From contig JAQBOM010000039.1 of the NCBI GenBank assembly GCA_028288025.1, positions 1 to 64,000 of the forward strand: a stretch of DNA of 64,000 bases, given 5' to 3'. The first letter of the stretch is position 1. Each line of letters opens with the position of its first letter. The notes beneath the pieces are model-generated. The model saw nothing but the letters and a program-made list of their open reading frames with translations, made no database searches and was not told the origin of the DNA. Positions 45,801 through 54,568 of the stretch are shown piece after piece. This DNA comes from Mucilaginibacter sp. (GTDB lineage: Bacteria > Bacteroidota > Bacteroidia > Sphingobacteriales > Sphingobacteriaceae). The position numbers and the translations under genes were made by a program.

Positions 45801-46408
45801 ACCCTGACATTTACGCGGTTGGCGAGATAGCCGAGTTCGAAGGTACCTTATATGGTATAACCGCAGCTGCCGAGCAGCAGGCCGAAGTGGTTGCAGGCAG
45901 CCTTACCGGTGATATAGCCAGTTATTATAAGGGCAGTTTGTTTATGAATATCATTAAAATTCATGGATTCGACTTATGCAGTATCGGTTTGGCAGAATGC
46001 CCGGATGACAAGGACTATGAAGAGATCGTTTTTATAGATAAAGCCAAAAGGTATTATAAAAAATGTATTATTCATCAGGACAGGCTGGTGGGGGCTATAC
46101 TTATCGGCGACAAAAGTGAATTTTTGGAATTCAGAGACCTGATCGAAAAGAAAACCGAATTAAGTGAAAAAAGACTACAACTATTGCGGAACGGCAGCAA
46201 GACCGATCCGGTACTGGGTAAATTAGTTTGCAGTTGTAACAATGTTGGCAGCGAAAATATCCTGAAAAAAGTCGGGGAGGGCTTCAATACGCTAAAGGAT
46301 ATGTGTTTGGTAACAGGTGCCGGCATGGGCTGCGGATCTTGCAAACCGGAGGTGAAACGATTGCTGGATGAAGCGTTAACGGGTATGCTGACGGTTAAGA
46401 TAGCGTAA
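42884..46408 (+). CDS. Nitrate reductase fused to FAD oxidoreductase and BFD [2Fe-2S] domain
   Basis: 1174 residues from ATG 42884 (a GTG at 42863 would overlap the transporter). Residues ~12-700 form a molybdopterin oxidoreductase of the NarB/NasC assimilatory type: [4Fe-4S] cysteines C15, C18, C22 and C50, 'DTNSRLCMSSAVAAYKMALG', 'GLNQSSVGVNKNLSLINLNL' and 'LTGQPNAMGGREVGG', with a C-terminal dinucleotide-binding domain. Residues ~705-1085 are an FAD/NAD(P)-binding oxidoreductase of the NirB/NasB type ('VVIGAGAGAYGFVKSYRAI', 'IVGGGLLGLEMAASL'). Residues ~1110-1170 are a BFD domain ('CSCNN' ... 'GMGCGSC'). The layout suggests that NAD(P)H-derived electrons pass to the Mo site within one chain. 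Confidence 0.93.
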   Translation: MPGKKMNPDTSTSTCCYCGVGCGVLVHKDKGGNVFVEGDKAHPVNKGMLCSKGVNLHYTVNDKSDRLLYPQMRYNKRMPMQRVSWDEALGRTVAVFKTFIDKYGPDSVAFYASGQCLTEEYYVINKLMKGFIGSNNIDTNSRLCMSSAVAAYKMALGEDTVPLCYDDIELSDCIYVTGANPAWCHPILWRRVEAHKSANPGVKIIVVDPRVTDTCSVADLHLQLNPGTDITLNHAIGRVLIENGDIDLDFITHHAEGFEQYSAVVFQKSLAESAKICGVSENDIRLAAKYIAGAKGFISMWTMGLNQSSVGVNKNLSLINLNLITGHIGKPGSGPLSLTGQPNAMGGREVGGLANLLPAHRDLDNPLHREEMQKFWGGTVINPKPGLTATEMFEALNDGRLKAIWIICTNPLTSMPNARLAEEALKKARFVVVQEISNKPESLAYADVILPAAAWAEKEGTMTNSERRISYLHKIIDPPGEALPDAEIICRFARKMGYSGFDFENAAAIYAEHARLTARTNIDISGLSYTVLKEQKTVQWPYKKKGPAKGTPRLFIDNRFYTPSKRAIIQPVPDTLTSEMPDADFPFILTTGRVRDQWHTMSKTGKVNKLNRHYPQSFLEIHPDDAAILEIDEGDVTVIQSRRGEVRVKARISTRIKQGVVFLPMHWGKILGNDLNRANNLTSDRVDPISKEPDFKYCAVNVTRYKKPFQRIVVIGAGAGAYGFVKSYRAINPDDEITVFSKENFPFYNRVMLPDYISGEQQWEQLVKMKDEDEPAFNIRLLRGISIEKIDRENKIVTDSRGLKTSYDVLLIATGSRAAVPKNVPSLPGIFTMRSRTDADKFKKHITGNSHVVIVGGGLLGLEMAASLREMDIKITIVQRISRFLNRQLDALGSQLLHEEMVDQGCDIYYDDEVQLYYGRSRLTGIGLRSGRKINCDAVIIAIGTTPNLEIAKACGLECRRGVLVNERLQTSDPDIYAVGEIAEFEGTLYGITAAAEQQAEVVAGSLTGDIASYYKGSLFMNIIKIHGFDLCSIGLAECPDDKDYEEIVFIDKAKRYYKKCIIHQDRLVGAILIGDKSEFLEFRDLIEKKTELSEKRLQLLRNGSKTDPVLGKLVCSCNNVGSENILKKVGEGFNTLKDMCLVTGAGMGCGSCKPEVKRLLDEALTGMLTVKIA

Positions 46409-46420
46409 GGAACAATAACT

Positions 46421-47845
46421 ATGGAGCATATCATTAAAATAAATTTGCCGGGTGGGTATGTATCTGCCGGTGATTTGTATGAAATCCTGTTGGTCGCGGA
46501 AAGTGCAGGTGCTGAAGAAGTTCGTTTTGGCAACCGGCAGCAGCTTTATTTTAACGTCCGCCCGGATCGTTTGGAGGATATGGAGTTGGATATGCTTAGG
46601 GCAGAAATCAAATATGAGATAGATAATGATGCTTATCCCAACATTGTAAGCTCATATGTAGCCGACATTATTTTCAACCAGGAAGGCTGGTTACGTGAAG
46701 GTGTATATAAAGATATACTGGATATGCTGAATTTTCAACCTCGTTTGAAGATCAACCTGGTTGATAATCAACAAACTTTTGTTCCTTTTTTTAGCGGGAA
46801 TATTAATTTTATTGCTTCGCCCTCCAGTAATTACTGGTTCATGTATCTCCGTTTCCCAAAAACCGGCAAGGTATTCTGTTGCCCGTCGCTGGTATACTCG
46901 GATGATATACCGGCAATGATCAAAACAACAGAAGACCTCATCCTTGGGAACAAGGAATCGGTTTCTGACCAGGATAATATAGCTGAACGGCCTTTTTTTA
47001 GAACCTTGCTAAAGAAGGCCGGCGCGCTTCATCAGCGTGTATCAGAAGAAATGAAGCTCCCGGATTTTTATCTGCCATATTATGAGGGATTCAATAAATA
47101 TAATAATAAATACTGGCTGGGTATTTATCGCCGTAACGAGCTTTTTTCGGTCGGCTTTTTAAAGGAAGTGTGTTTATTGTGTATTAAAACCCGGATTGGC
47201 CAAATTTATACGACCCCGTGGAAATCCATCATCGTTAAGGGCATTGACCAGAACGACCGGAATCAATGGGGATATTTATTGAGCAAATACCGGTTAAATG
47301 TAAGGCATGCGGCAAATGAATTAAACTGGCAGATAGAAGATAATTGTGCCGAAGGCCTGGAGCTGAAAAGAGAACTGGTGCGTGAGTTTGAAGAAGCCGA
47401 CTTGCGCACTTTCCAGCTTTGTTTTGCAATAAAAACACAGCCAAAAACAGGTTTGCCTGGGTCCGTCATTATCAAAAAGAATTCGGAAGGGCTATTTGAC
47501 GTGCTGCATACCCGGGATTTTAATCCCAACTCTAAAGATTACGTGGGCTATTTGCATCAAATTAAGCGCACGGAATTAAGCGGGTGCTTGATCGAACTGT
47601 CCGGTGAATTTTATAACAGGCAAATCAGCAGCCAATCATTCGCGGCGGCATCCGAAACCCATGACATTAACCAGGAACAACAAAAAACAGAAGTTTATCA
47701 ATGTAATAATTGTTTAACCCGGTATGATCAAAAATATGGGAGCGATTTAAATTGGATTGACAAAAATGTCCCTTTTGAGGCGTTGACTGACTATAAATGT
47801 CCGGTATGTGAAGGGTCTAAACAGGATTTTAGTTTGGTTGCCTAA
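46421..47845 (+). CDS. Nitrite/sulfite-reductase-like protein with C-terminal rubredoxin
   Basis: 474 residues, 12 bp after the nitrate reductase. The N-terminus 'IIKINLPGGYVSAGDLYEIL' and 'GAEEVRFGNRQQLYFNV' resembles the ferredoxin-like half domain of nitrite/sulfite reductases, and a second such half seems to start near residue 230. The siroheme/[4Fe-4S] pattern C-x5-C...C-x3-C is absent, so the body is probably not a sirohaem enzyme. Residues ~425-470 are a rubredoxin, with C428-x2-C431 and C460-x2-C463 ('YKCPVCEGSKQDF'). It is likely an electron carrier or scaffold for nitrate reductase, an inference. Confidence 0.8.
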   Translation: MEHIIKINLPGGYVSAGDLYEILLVAESAGAEEVRFGNRQQLYFNVRPDRLEDMELDMLRAEIKYEIDNDAYPNIVSSYVADIIFNQEGWLREGVYKDILDMLNFQPRLKINLVDNQQTFVPFFSGNINFIASPSSNYWFMYLRFPKTGKVFCCPSLVYSDDIPAMIKTTEDLILGNKESVSDQDNIAERPFFRTLLKKAGALHQRVSEEMKLPDFYLPYYEGFNKYNNKYWLGIYRRNELFSVGFLKEVCLLCIKTRIGQIYTTPWKSIIVKGIDQNDRNQWGYLLSKYRLNVRHAANELNWQIEDNCAEGLELKRELVREFEEADLRTFQLCFAIKTQPKTGLPGSVIIKKNSEGLFDVLHTRDFNPNSKDYVGYLHQIKRTELSGCLIELSGEFYNRQISSQSFAAASETHDINQEQQKTEVYQCNNCLTRYDQKYGSDLNWIDKNVPFEALTDYKCPVCEGSKQDFSLVA

Positions 47846-48010
47846 ATTTTAGGCCGAACGATATTGTTATTTATTGATAAACTTAGGAGGCTTATTAGAT
47901 TCTAACATAATTATACATGTAATTAAATCTTCGGGATGAATAATTAGTTTGGGTGGTGCTTTCAGCAATGCTGGATGCCGTGAATTAACTTGTATTCAGA
48001 GGATAATTGA
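47846..48010. other. AT-rich intergenic stretch
   Basis: Between the rubredoxin protein and the regulator's putative operator. No gene, no strong hairpin and no repeat was seen; the end of the nitrate operon has no clear terminator here. Confidence 0.4.
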
Positions 48011-48046
48011 TATTAATATTTGTTTAATTTATACTGTTCGCTTTTG
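48011..48046 (+). promoter_or_regulatory. Two TATTAAT-type direct heptamers, 11-bp period, upstream of regulator
   Basis: TATTAAT (48011-48017), ATTT spacer, GTTTAAT (48022-48028), then 14 bp to TTTG (48043-48046), read as the -7 element. The same layout with three copies occurs upstream of four glycosidase genes. It may reflect autoregulation by the protein encoded from 48208. Confidence 0.5.
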
Positions 48047-48207
48047 GGCCAACTTTCATTGTACGGCTACTTATACCAGACATAATCTTTGAATGTAAGC
48101 TGTTTTATTGTAATTTAGCTATTATGTCATCTAAATATAATTAATTTTTGACCTAAACTATAAGTTAAACAAAGCGGATACTAAGTTTGTGCTTAGTACT
48201 TACCACT

Positions 48208-50760
48208 ATGAGATTTTTTTTATCGGGAACAGTTGCGGTTATTTTATTAAATATTCTATCCATATTGCCAGCCAATGCGCAGTCATATGGACTTGGATTT
48301 TATAGCCATGAAGTAGTACAGGATAAGCGCACAACCTTAGATCTTGGTCTGAATAATGTTTCTTCAACGGATAACCTTGATGTTTCTTTTGATCTGTCCT
48401 TTATCCCCAACCACGAAATTTATTTTGGTTATATATTAAGGCTTATTGGTAATGATAAACAGAACATCGACTTAGTATATGACAACCAGGCTAATACCCG
48501 CCATTTTAAAATAATTATAGGCGACCGGCTTTCAAAAATATCATTCAATATTGCTGATAAGTTACTGTTTGAACACTGGAACAGGCTGCGGTTGGTGGTC
48601 AATTATAAGCAGAATAAGATTACAGTTTTTTCTGGCGGTGAATCATTTTCTGAATCGGGGATTCATTTACAACAAAGTAAAAGCTACAAACTGCTTTTTG
48701 GCGCTAATGCCTATCGCCTGTATCAAACGACCGACCTTCCTCCTTTAAAAATAAGAGATGTAAATATTTCGCAAAATGGTAAACTGGTATCCAACTGGCC
48801 GCTTAATGAATATCAGGGCAATGTTGCTTATGAAACGGTGAACAGAAACAACGGAACTGTAACCAACCCGCTATGGATAAAAGCCCGTCACCGCAACTGG
48901 CAACTGGAAAAGGAATTTACCGTGCCGGGTGATGCCAGCTTAGCCTTTGATACAGTTAACGAAGTGGTTTATATCATTTCTCGAGACTCGCTGGTTATTT
49001 TCTCGGTGAACAAAACGCCGCAGTTGAAAAGTACAGTTTACCGTTCGGGAAGGCAATCGTTGGTACCAGGGGATCAGGCATTGTTCAGCAATAATATGCT
49101 CTATTATCTTTATATGGATCAGCAGGCGGTAGCCCGGTATGATTTTAAAGAACAGCGCTGGAATAAGGCATTCAAAAATACTGCAACGGATAATGGGCAC
49201 CTGAATAAGTTTTTCAATAAAACAGACAGCTCGATATATATCATCGGCGGGTACGGGCAGCTGATATACAAAGACAGTGTTAAACGTTATAACGTTATTA
49301 CTAATACCTGGCAAAAAATAAAAGTAAAAGGGGACACATTTACTCCACGTTATTTGGCTGGGTTGGGCACCAATGCTACCGGCGATACAGCTTATGTAAT
49401 TGGGGGCTATGGCAGCGCATCTGGTCAGCAGATAGTAAACCCGCGTAATTTGTATGATATGATGCGGTTTACCGTAAAAGACAAAACGTTTAAAAGGCTG
49501 TTTAATATCGATGTGAAAAATGGTGATTTCGTATTTGCGAACTCCTTAGTTATCAATGAAAAGGGCCGATCATATTACGGTCTTATCTTCCCGCAGCATA
49601 AATTCAATTCAAACCTCCAGCTTATAAAAGGTTCTTTGGATAAGGCTGACTATCATTTGGTAGGGGATACCATTCCCTTTCTGTTTCATGATGTAACTTC
49701 GTTTGCCGATATGTGCTATTACCCGCGTAGCGGTAAATTTTTGACAGTTACCCTTTTCCGGGAAAATGAGCAAACGAGAATCAAGATTTATTCACTGTTA
49801 AGTCCGCCTGAACCATTGACTAGTACCTTGATGTCAATTAGTAGTGTCAATTATCTTTTGTGGATCGCCGCTTTTTGCATAACAGCACTGGTTATTGCTG
49901 CATACCTCATTTATCACCGTAAGAAGAATACAAAAGCATCACTTAGATTAGAAAAATCTGGTAGAGAATTATCCCCAATCGTTCTTGATGCAGACCGGGA
50001 AATAATAATGGCAGAAAATGATCATATTAGGGGAAGCAACGAGGATGCGATATTTTTATTTGGCAACCTGCAGCTCTTTACGCCGGAAGGAGATGAGCTT
50101 ACCAAATATTTTACGCCCCTGCTAAAGGAACTATTCCTGGTTATTTTGTTGTACTCGGTGAAGCTGGATAGGGGAGTAAGTCCCGAAAAATTGAACGAGA
50201 TGCTTTGGTTTGACAAACCAGATAAAAGCGCCCGTAACAACCGGGCGGTATATATTGCCAAACTCAAATTACTGCTGGATAAAATGGGTCACTGCCATTT
50301 ATCAAAAAATACAGGCTATTGGAAAATTGAGATCGATTATAATCGTACACACATTGATTACCACAACTATCTGAGCATTGTGTCCGATAAGAACAAACTG
50401 AATAAACAAAAGATAATACAACTTACCGATATTACGAAACGGGGCAATTTTTTGTCAAACATTGAATATGAATGGCTAGATCCTTTCAAATCCGAGGTTT
50501 CTAACGAAATAATTGATTCCTATATTCAATTTGCGAACAGCGTTCAAATCGCCGACGATCCTGAGTTTTTAATAAAGCTGGCTAATGATATTTTCTCATT
50601 TGACCCGGTAAACGAGGAAGCTATGATCTTGAAATGCAAGGCCCTTGCACATATTGGCAAACATTCTCTGGCAAAAAATGCTTTCGAGAATTTCAATAAA
50701 GAGTATAAAGCCATTTATGGCGAGACCTTTGAGCGGGATTTTCATTCAATTCTCGAATAA
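48208..50760 (+). CDS. Membrane-anchored SARP-like sensor/regulator (lectin + kelch + TM + DNA-binding)
   Basis: 850 residues from ATG 48208, which gives a clean signal peptide (cleavage about P-A-N-A-Q). Residues ~25-220 look like a concanavalin A/laminin-G jellyroll ('HWNRLRLVVNYKQNKITVF'). Residues ~235-530 contain kelch-like repeats ('SIYIIGGYG', 'RYNVITNTWQKI', 'AYVIGGYG'). One membrane helix lies at ~547-571 (LLWIAAFCITALVIAAYLIY) followed by HRKKN. Cytoplasmic residues ~605-708 match a winged helix of SARP/OmpR type ('LSKNTGYWKIEI') and ~710-850 a BTAD-like helical domain. It would sense a glycan outside and act on DNA directly. It heads the glycosidase locus. Confidence 0.75.
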   Translation: MRFFLSGTVAVILLNILSILPANAQSYGLGFYSHEVVQDKRTTLDLGLNNVSSTDNLDVSFDLSFIPNHEIYFGYILRLIGNDKQNIDLVYDNQANTRHFKIIIGDRLSKISFNIADKLLFEHWNRLRLVVNYKQNKITVFSGGESFSESGIHLQQSKSYKLLFGANAYRLYQTTDLPPLKIRDVNISQNGKLVSNWPLNEYQGNVAYETVNRNNGTVTNPLWIKARHRNWQLEKEFTVPGDASLAFDTVNEVVYIISRDSLVIFSVNKTPQLKSTVYRSGRQSLVPGDQALFSNNMLYYLYMDQQAVARYDFKEQRWNKAFKNTATDNGHLNKFFNKTDSSIYIIGGYGQLIYKDSVKRYNVITNTWQKIKVKGDTFTPRYLAGLGTNATGDTAYVIGGYGSASGQQIVNPRNLYDMMRFTVKDKTFKRLFNIDVKNGDFVFANSLVINEKGRSYYGLIFPQHKFNSNLQLIKGSLDKADYHLVGDTIPFLFHDVTSFADMCYYPRSGKFLTVTLFRENEQTRIKIYSLLSPPEPLTSTLMSISSVNYLLWIAAFCITALVIAAYLIYHRKKNTKASLRLEKSGRELSPIVLDADREIIMAENDHIRGSNEDAIFLFGNLQLFTPEGDELTKYFTPLLKELFLVILLYSVKLDRGVSPEKLNEMLWFDKPDKSARNNRAVYIAKLKLLLDKMGHCHLSKNTGYWKIEIDYNRTHIDYHNYLSIVSDKNKLNKQKIIQLTDITKRGNFLSNIEYEWLDPFKSEVSNEIIDSYIQFANSVQIADDPEFLIKLANDIFSFDPVNEEAMILKCKALAHIGKHSLAKNAFENFNKEYKAIYGETFERDFHSILE

Positions 50761-50789
50761 TTCTGTTACAAACAACATTTTTCTTTCCA

Positions 50790-50835
50790 AATTAATCAAA
50801 TATTAATAGTTCATTAAGCCTTACAGGCAATTTTG
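50790..50835 (+). promoter_or_regulatory. Three direct heptamers (11-bp period) before the first GH92
   Basis: AATTAAT (50790-50796), CAAA, TATTAAT (50801-50807), AGTT, CATTAAG (50812-50818), then 13 bp to TTTG (50832-50835; box CAATTTTG). The last heptamer ends 45 bp before the start codon. Confidence 0.6.
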
Positions 50836-50863
50836 AGCTATAAACCGATTAAAATTTCAAAGA

Positions 50864-53112
50864 ATGATTATTTCTTTTTCCCGTTTGCTAAGGCCGGTAG
50901 TTTTCTGCGCTTTAATAAATTTTGCCATGTCAAATAAGTGTGATGCACAAAAAAGCATGGATGGTAATCTTAATTACATTGACACACGTATTGGTAATGT
51001 TGGGCAACTATTGGAACCAACGAGGCCAACCATGCACCTGCCCAATCAGATGATTAGGATGTACCCCAAAAGGGCCGATTATATTGACGATCAAATCTCC
51101 AGTTTTCCTTTGAATATGGTCTCACACAGATTGGGCGAAGTTTTCGCAATAAAACCCGACAACGGACCACTTACTCCTGGCTCGTGGGATCAAAAAATGC
51201 CATATGACCATGATCTAGAAGTTACCCGGCCATGGTACTATTCAACTTACCTGATTGATAAGGATATAACAGTTGAGTTTACTCCTGGCAAAAGGTAGGT
51301 GTGTACCGGTTTTCTTTCCCCGCTAAAAGCGCTTTTAAAAGTGTTCTGTTTAATGTCTATAACGATGGGGTTGCAAAATGGAGTTTTACCGGCGGTAACG
51401 AGCTAGCCGGAGTGGAAACTTATCACGATGATATTAAAGTTTACGTGTACGGTCAATTTAATGCAAAGGGGACAGCGGGTGTGGTTAATAACGATGCTTT
51501 ATTAAAGGAAACATCGATAGAAGGTAAAGGCGCTAAATCGTTTATCACGTTTACAGCTGATGCGCCGGACGTTATTGAGTTTAGATATGCGATATCCTAC
51601 ATAAGTCCCGAACAAGCGAAACAAAATTTTAAAGACGAATTTACCGGGGGTGATTTTGCTGCGTTAAAACAGGCCGCTAAAGGCGCCTGGGCAAAGGTGG
51701 TTAACCAGATAGCAGTAGAAGGCGGTACCGTTGCACAACGCCGCTCATTTTATACCGCCCTATACCGCTGCAATGAACGTATGGTGAACATAAACGAAGA
51801 CGGGCGTTATTACAGCGGATACGATAAAAAAGTACATGAAACTACAAGGTCATTTTATGTCGATGATTGGGTTTGGGATACCTATTTGGCCTTGCATCCG
51901 CTACGGGCCATATTAAACCCTGCCATGGAATCGGATATGTTGAATTCCTATGTAAACATGTACCAGCAAAGCGGCTGGATGCCGACATTCCCGGTTCTGT
52001 TTGGAGATAACCCGTGTATGAACGGTTTTCATTCCACAGTTATGTTTTTAGATGATTACCGTAAGGGAATCCGCGGTTTTGATGTAGAGAAAGCCTATGA
52101 AGGTGTTAAAAAAAATGCAACGCAGGCTACCATGCTGCCCTGGAAGAACGGCCCTAAATGTGAGCTTGATGATTTTTATTATGTCAAAGGTTATTTCCCT
52201 GCGCTGCAAAAGGACGAAAAGGAGACTGTAAGCCTGGTGCATCCGTTCGAGAAAAGGCAAGCTGTTGCTGTCACGCTCGGCGGCAGCTATGATGACTGGG
52301 CGGTTGGACAGTTAGCCGCTGAATTGAATAAAACAGACGATGAGGCACTATTTGCAAAGCGCGCCACCAATTACAAGAATCTTTGGAACGACGATAAAAG
52401 GATGTTTATCCCTAAAGATAAGGCCGGCAACTGGATTAATATCGATCCTAAGTTTGATGGCGGTCTTGGCGGCCGTGATTATTATGATGAAAACAATGGC
52501 TGGACATACCTATGGCAGGTTCAGCACGATATTGACGGACTCATTAACTTAATGGGCAACAAGATTAATTTCCAAAACAAGCTTGATCAAACATTCCGTG
52601 AAGGCCTGGACCGCAGCAAATACGAGTTTTGGGCTAAGTTCCCTGATGCTACCGGTTTGGTAGGTCAATACTCCATGGGCAACGAACCAAGCTTCCACAT
52701 ACCATATCTGTATAATTATGCCGGTGCGCCCTGGAAAACCCAAAAACGCATCAGGTTTTTGCTTGACGTATGGTACAAAGATAACATTTTTGGTATCCCC
52801 GGTGACGAGGATGGTGGAGGTATGTCGGCCTTTGTGGTGTTTTCGTCTATGGGTTTTTACCCAATTACGCCGGGCAGGCCCGTTTATACTATTGGCAGTC
52901 CTGTTTTTAGTAAAGTCACTGTCAATCTTTCTAATGGCAAGCAGTTTAAAATGGTTGCCAATAATTGTTCGGTGATCAATAAATATATTCAAAGCGCTAA
53001 GTTTAATGGCAAGGCTTTAAATAAGCCATGGTTTAATCATGAGCAACTGGTAGCCGGCGGAGAACTTGAGCTTGAAATGGGCCCGAAGCCCAATAAAAAC
53101 TGGGGTATCTAA
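50864..53112 (+). pseudogene. GH92 alpha-mannosidase-like gene with a frameshift
   Basis: The first frame (50864-51298, 144 residues, signal peptide, 'LNYIDTRIGNVGQLLEPTRP') ends in TAG right after FTPGKR. The second frame opens at once and continues 'GVYRFSFPAKSAF' to 53112. The expected GH92 reading across the joint is PGKR-x-GVYRF, which adding one base between 51296 and 51297 would restore, so it is a one-base deletion or a sequencing error. The rest is a full GH92 domain with 'GNEPSFHIPYLYNYAGAPWKT' and 'GDEDGGGMSAFVVFSSMGFYP' (C of the usual NEDCG replaced by G). GH92 enzymes are calcium-dependent exo-alpha-mannosidases. It sits in an operon with the GH71/99-like gene. Confidence 0.85.
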
Positions 53113-53148
53113 TCAAAACCAAAACGAATACATATAAAACTTATTCTG

Positions 53149-54414
53149 ATGAAAAAACAAGCTTTTAGCATATTGCTGCTACTGCTATGGACTGTTGGAT
53201 ATGGCCAGCAAAAACACAGTAAGACATCAGCTTTTAAAAGTTATAAGGGGCTGGTGATGGCCGGCTACCAGGGCTGGTTCAATACTCCGGACGACGGAGC
53301 AGGTCGCGGCTGGAACCATTACCTTTCGCACGGCAAATTTGAGCCCGGTAGTACCAATATTGATGTTTGGCCCGATGTAAGTGAGTATAAAAAAACATAT
53401 AAATCGCCATTTAAAAAGGCCGATGGCAGCTATGCCCGGCTGTATAGCTCATACGATGCGTCATCTGTTGAAACGCATTTTAAATGGATGCAGCAATATG
53501 GTGTCGACGGCGTGTTTGTACAACGTTTTATCGGCGATGTTCAGCACAATCCGGGTCGCAATCACAACGATGTGGTTTTGGGTAACGCACTAAAATATGC
53601 TCAAAAATATCATAGGGCAATTTCACTGATGTATGACCTTTCGGGAATGCATGCCGGTGGTGATTCATTAGTAATCAGGGATTGGAAGCATTTGGTCGAC
53701 AGCATGAAATTAACCAATCGCGGAAACAATCAAACCTGGTTGTATCACAATGGTAAACCATTGATTGCAGTATGGGGTGTAGGGTTTAATGATAACCGCA
53801 AATATGGCCTGGCCGAAGCGGAGCGGATCATTGACTTTTTAAAGAATGATCCTGTGTACGGTGGATGTGCTGTTTTGCTCGGTGTGCCAACCTATTGGCG
53901 CGATTTCGGGAACGATACTGAAAAAGACCCGCACCTGCATGATCTTTTAAAAAAAGTTGATATTATTCACCCCTGGTTTGTGGGGCGGTTTGATGAAACA
54001 AAATATCCTGCATTCAAGCAACGGATAGCCGATGACATCGCCTGGTGCAAAGAATATAAACTGGACTATGTGCCAACGATTTTTCCAGGCTTTAGCTGGC
54101 ACAATATGAATCCGCGAAGCCCTCAGAATCAAATTCCGCGCAATCGGGGGCATTTTTACTGGAAACAAATTACTGGGGCTATAAACAGTGGAGCTGACAT
54201 GCTGTATGTAGCCATGTTTGATGAAGTGGATGAAGGTACCGCTATCCTTAAAGCATCAAAAAATCCGCCTGTTGGTTTAAGCAGCTTCGTTACTTATGAA
54301 GATGATATTCCCAATGATTATTATTTATACCTAACAGGCTGTGCAGGCAAAATGCTTCGGAAACAAATACCCCTGCAGGGAACTGTACCCCCACCTTATG
54401 GCAAAAAACATTAA
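53149..54414 (+). CDS. GH71/GH99-like secreted glycosidase
   Basis: 421 residues with a Sec signal peptide (V-G-Y-G-Q). It opens 'YKGLVMAGYQGWFNTPDDGAGRGW' and has 'MQQYGVDGVFVQRFIG', 'RAISLMYDLSGM', 'GKPLIAVWGVGF' and the late acidic motif 'MLYVAMFDEVDEGTAI', the pattern of GH71/GH99-related barrels in Bacteroidota. GH99 members are endo-alpha-mannosidases and GH71 members are alpha-1,3-glucanases; the sequence does not decide, but the GH92 neighbours favour mannan. It follows the GH92 gene by 36 bp in the same direction, so it is probably co-transcribed. Confidence 0.8.
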   Translation: MKKQAFSILLLLLWTVGYGQQKHSKTSAFKSYKGLVMAGYQGWFNTPDDGAGRGWNHYLSHGKFEPGSTNIDVWPDVSEYKKTYKSPFKKADGSYARLYSSYDASSVETHFKWMQQYGVDGVFVQRFIGDVQHNPGRNHNDVVLGNALKYAQKYHRAISLMYDLSGMHAGGDSLVIRDWKHLVDSMKLTNRGNNQTWLYHNGKPLIAVWGVGFNDNRKYGLAEAERIIDFLKNDPVYGGCAVLLGVPTYWRDFGNDTEKDPHLHDLLKKVDIIHPWFVGRFDETKYPAFKQRIADDIAWCKEYKLDYVPTIFPGFSWHNMNPRSPQNQIPRNRGHFYWKQITGAINSGADMLYVAMFDEVDEGTAILKASKNPPVGLSSFVTYEDDIPNDYYLYLTGCAGKMLRKQIPLQGTVPPPYGKKH

Positions 54415-54441
54415 TTCAAATAAAGCCCATAATACTAATGC

Positions 54442-54487
54442 TTTTAATGTTTTATTAATCTCTTATTAGTTATCCGGCATAGTTTCG
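54442..54487 (+). promoter_or_regulatory. Three direct heptamers (11-bp period) before GH3
   Basis: TTTTAAT (54442-54448), GTTT, TATTAAT (54453-54459), CTCT, TATTAGT (54464-54470), then 13 bp to TTCG (54484-54487). The -7-like box TAGTTTCG (54480-54487) differs from TAnnTTTG by one base. The last heptamer ends 98 bp before the start codon. Confidence 0.65.
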
Positions 54488-54568
54488 CCTTGTAAACAAT
54501 TATAACCCTGGATGCCAGGCAAACCAATCAACCAGAATAAAATTTAATCTTATCACAGTATAAATTAT

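Noticed and set aside
51285..51305. Programmed frameshift or stop read-through in the GH92 gene
   Set aside because: No heptanucleotide slippery sequence, no downstream pseudoknot visible, and a simple one-base loss explains the reading.
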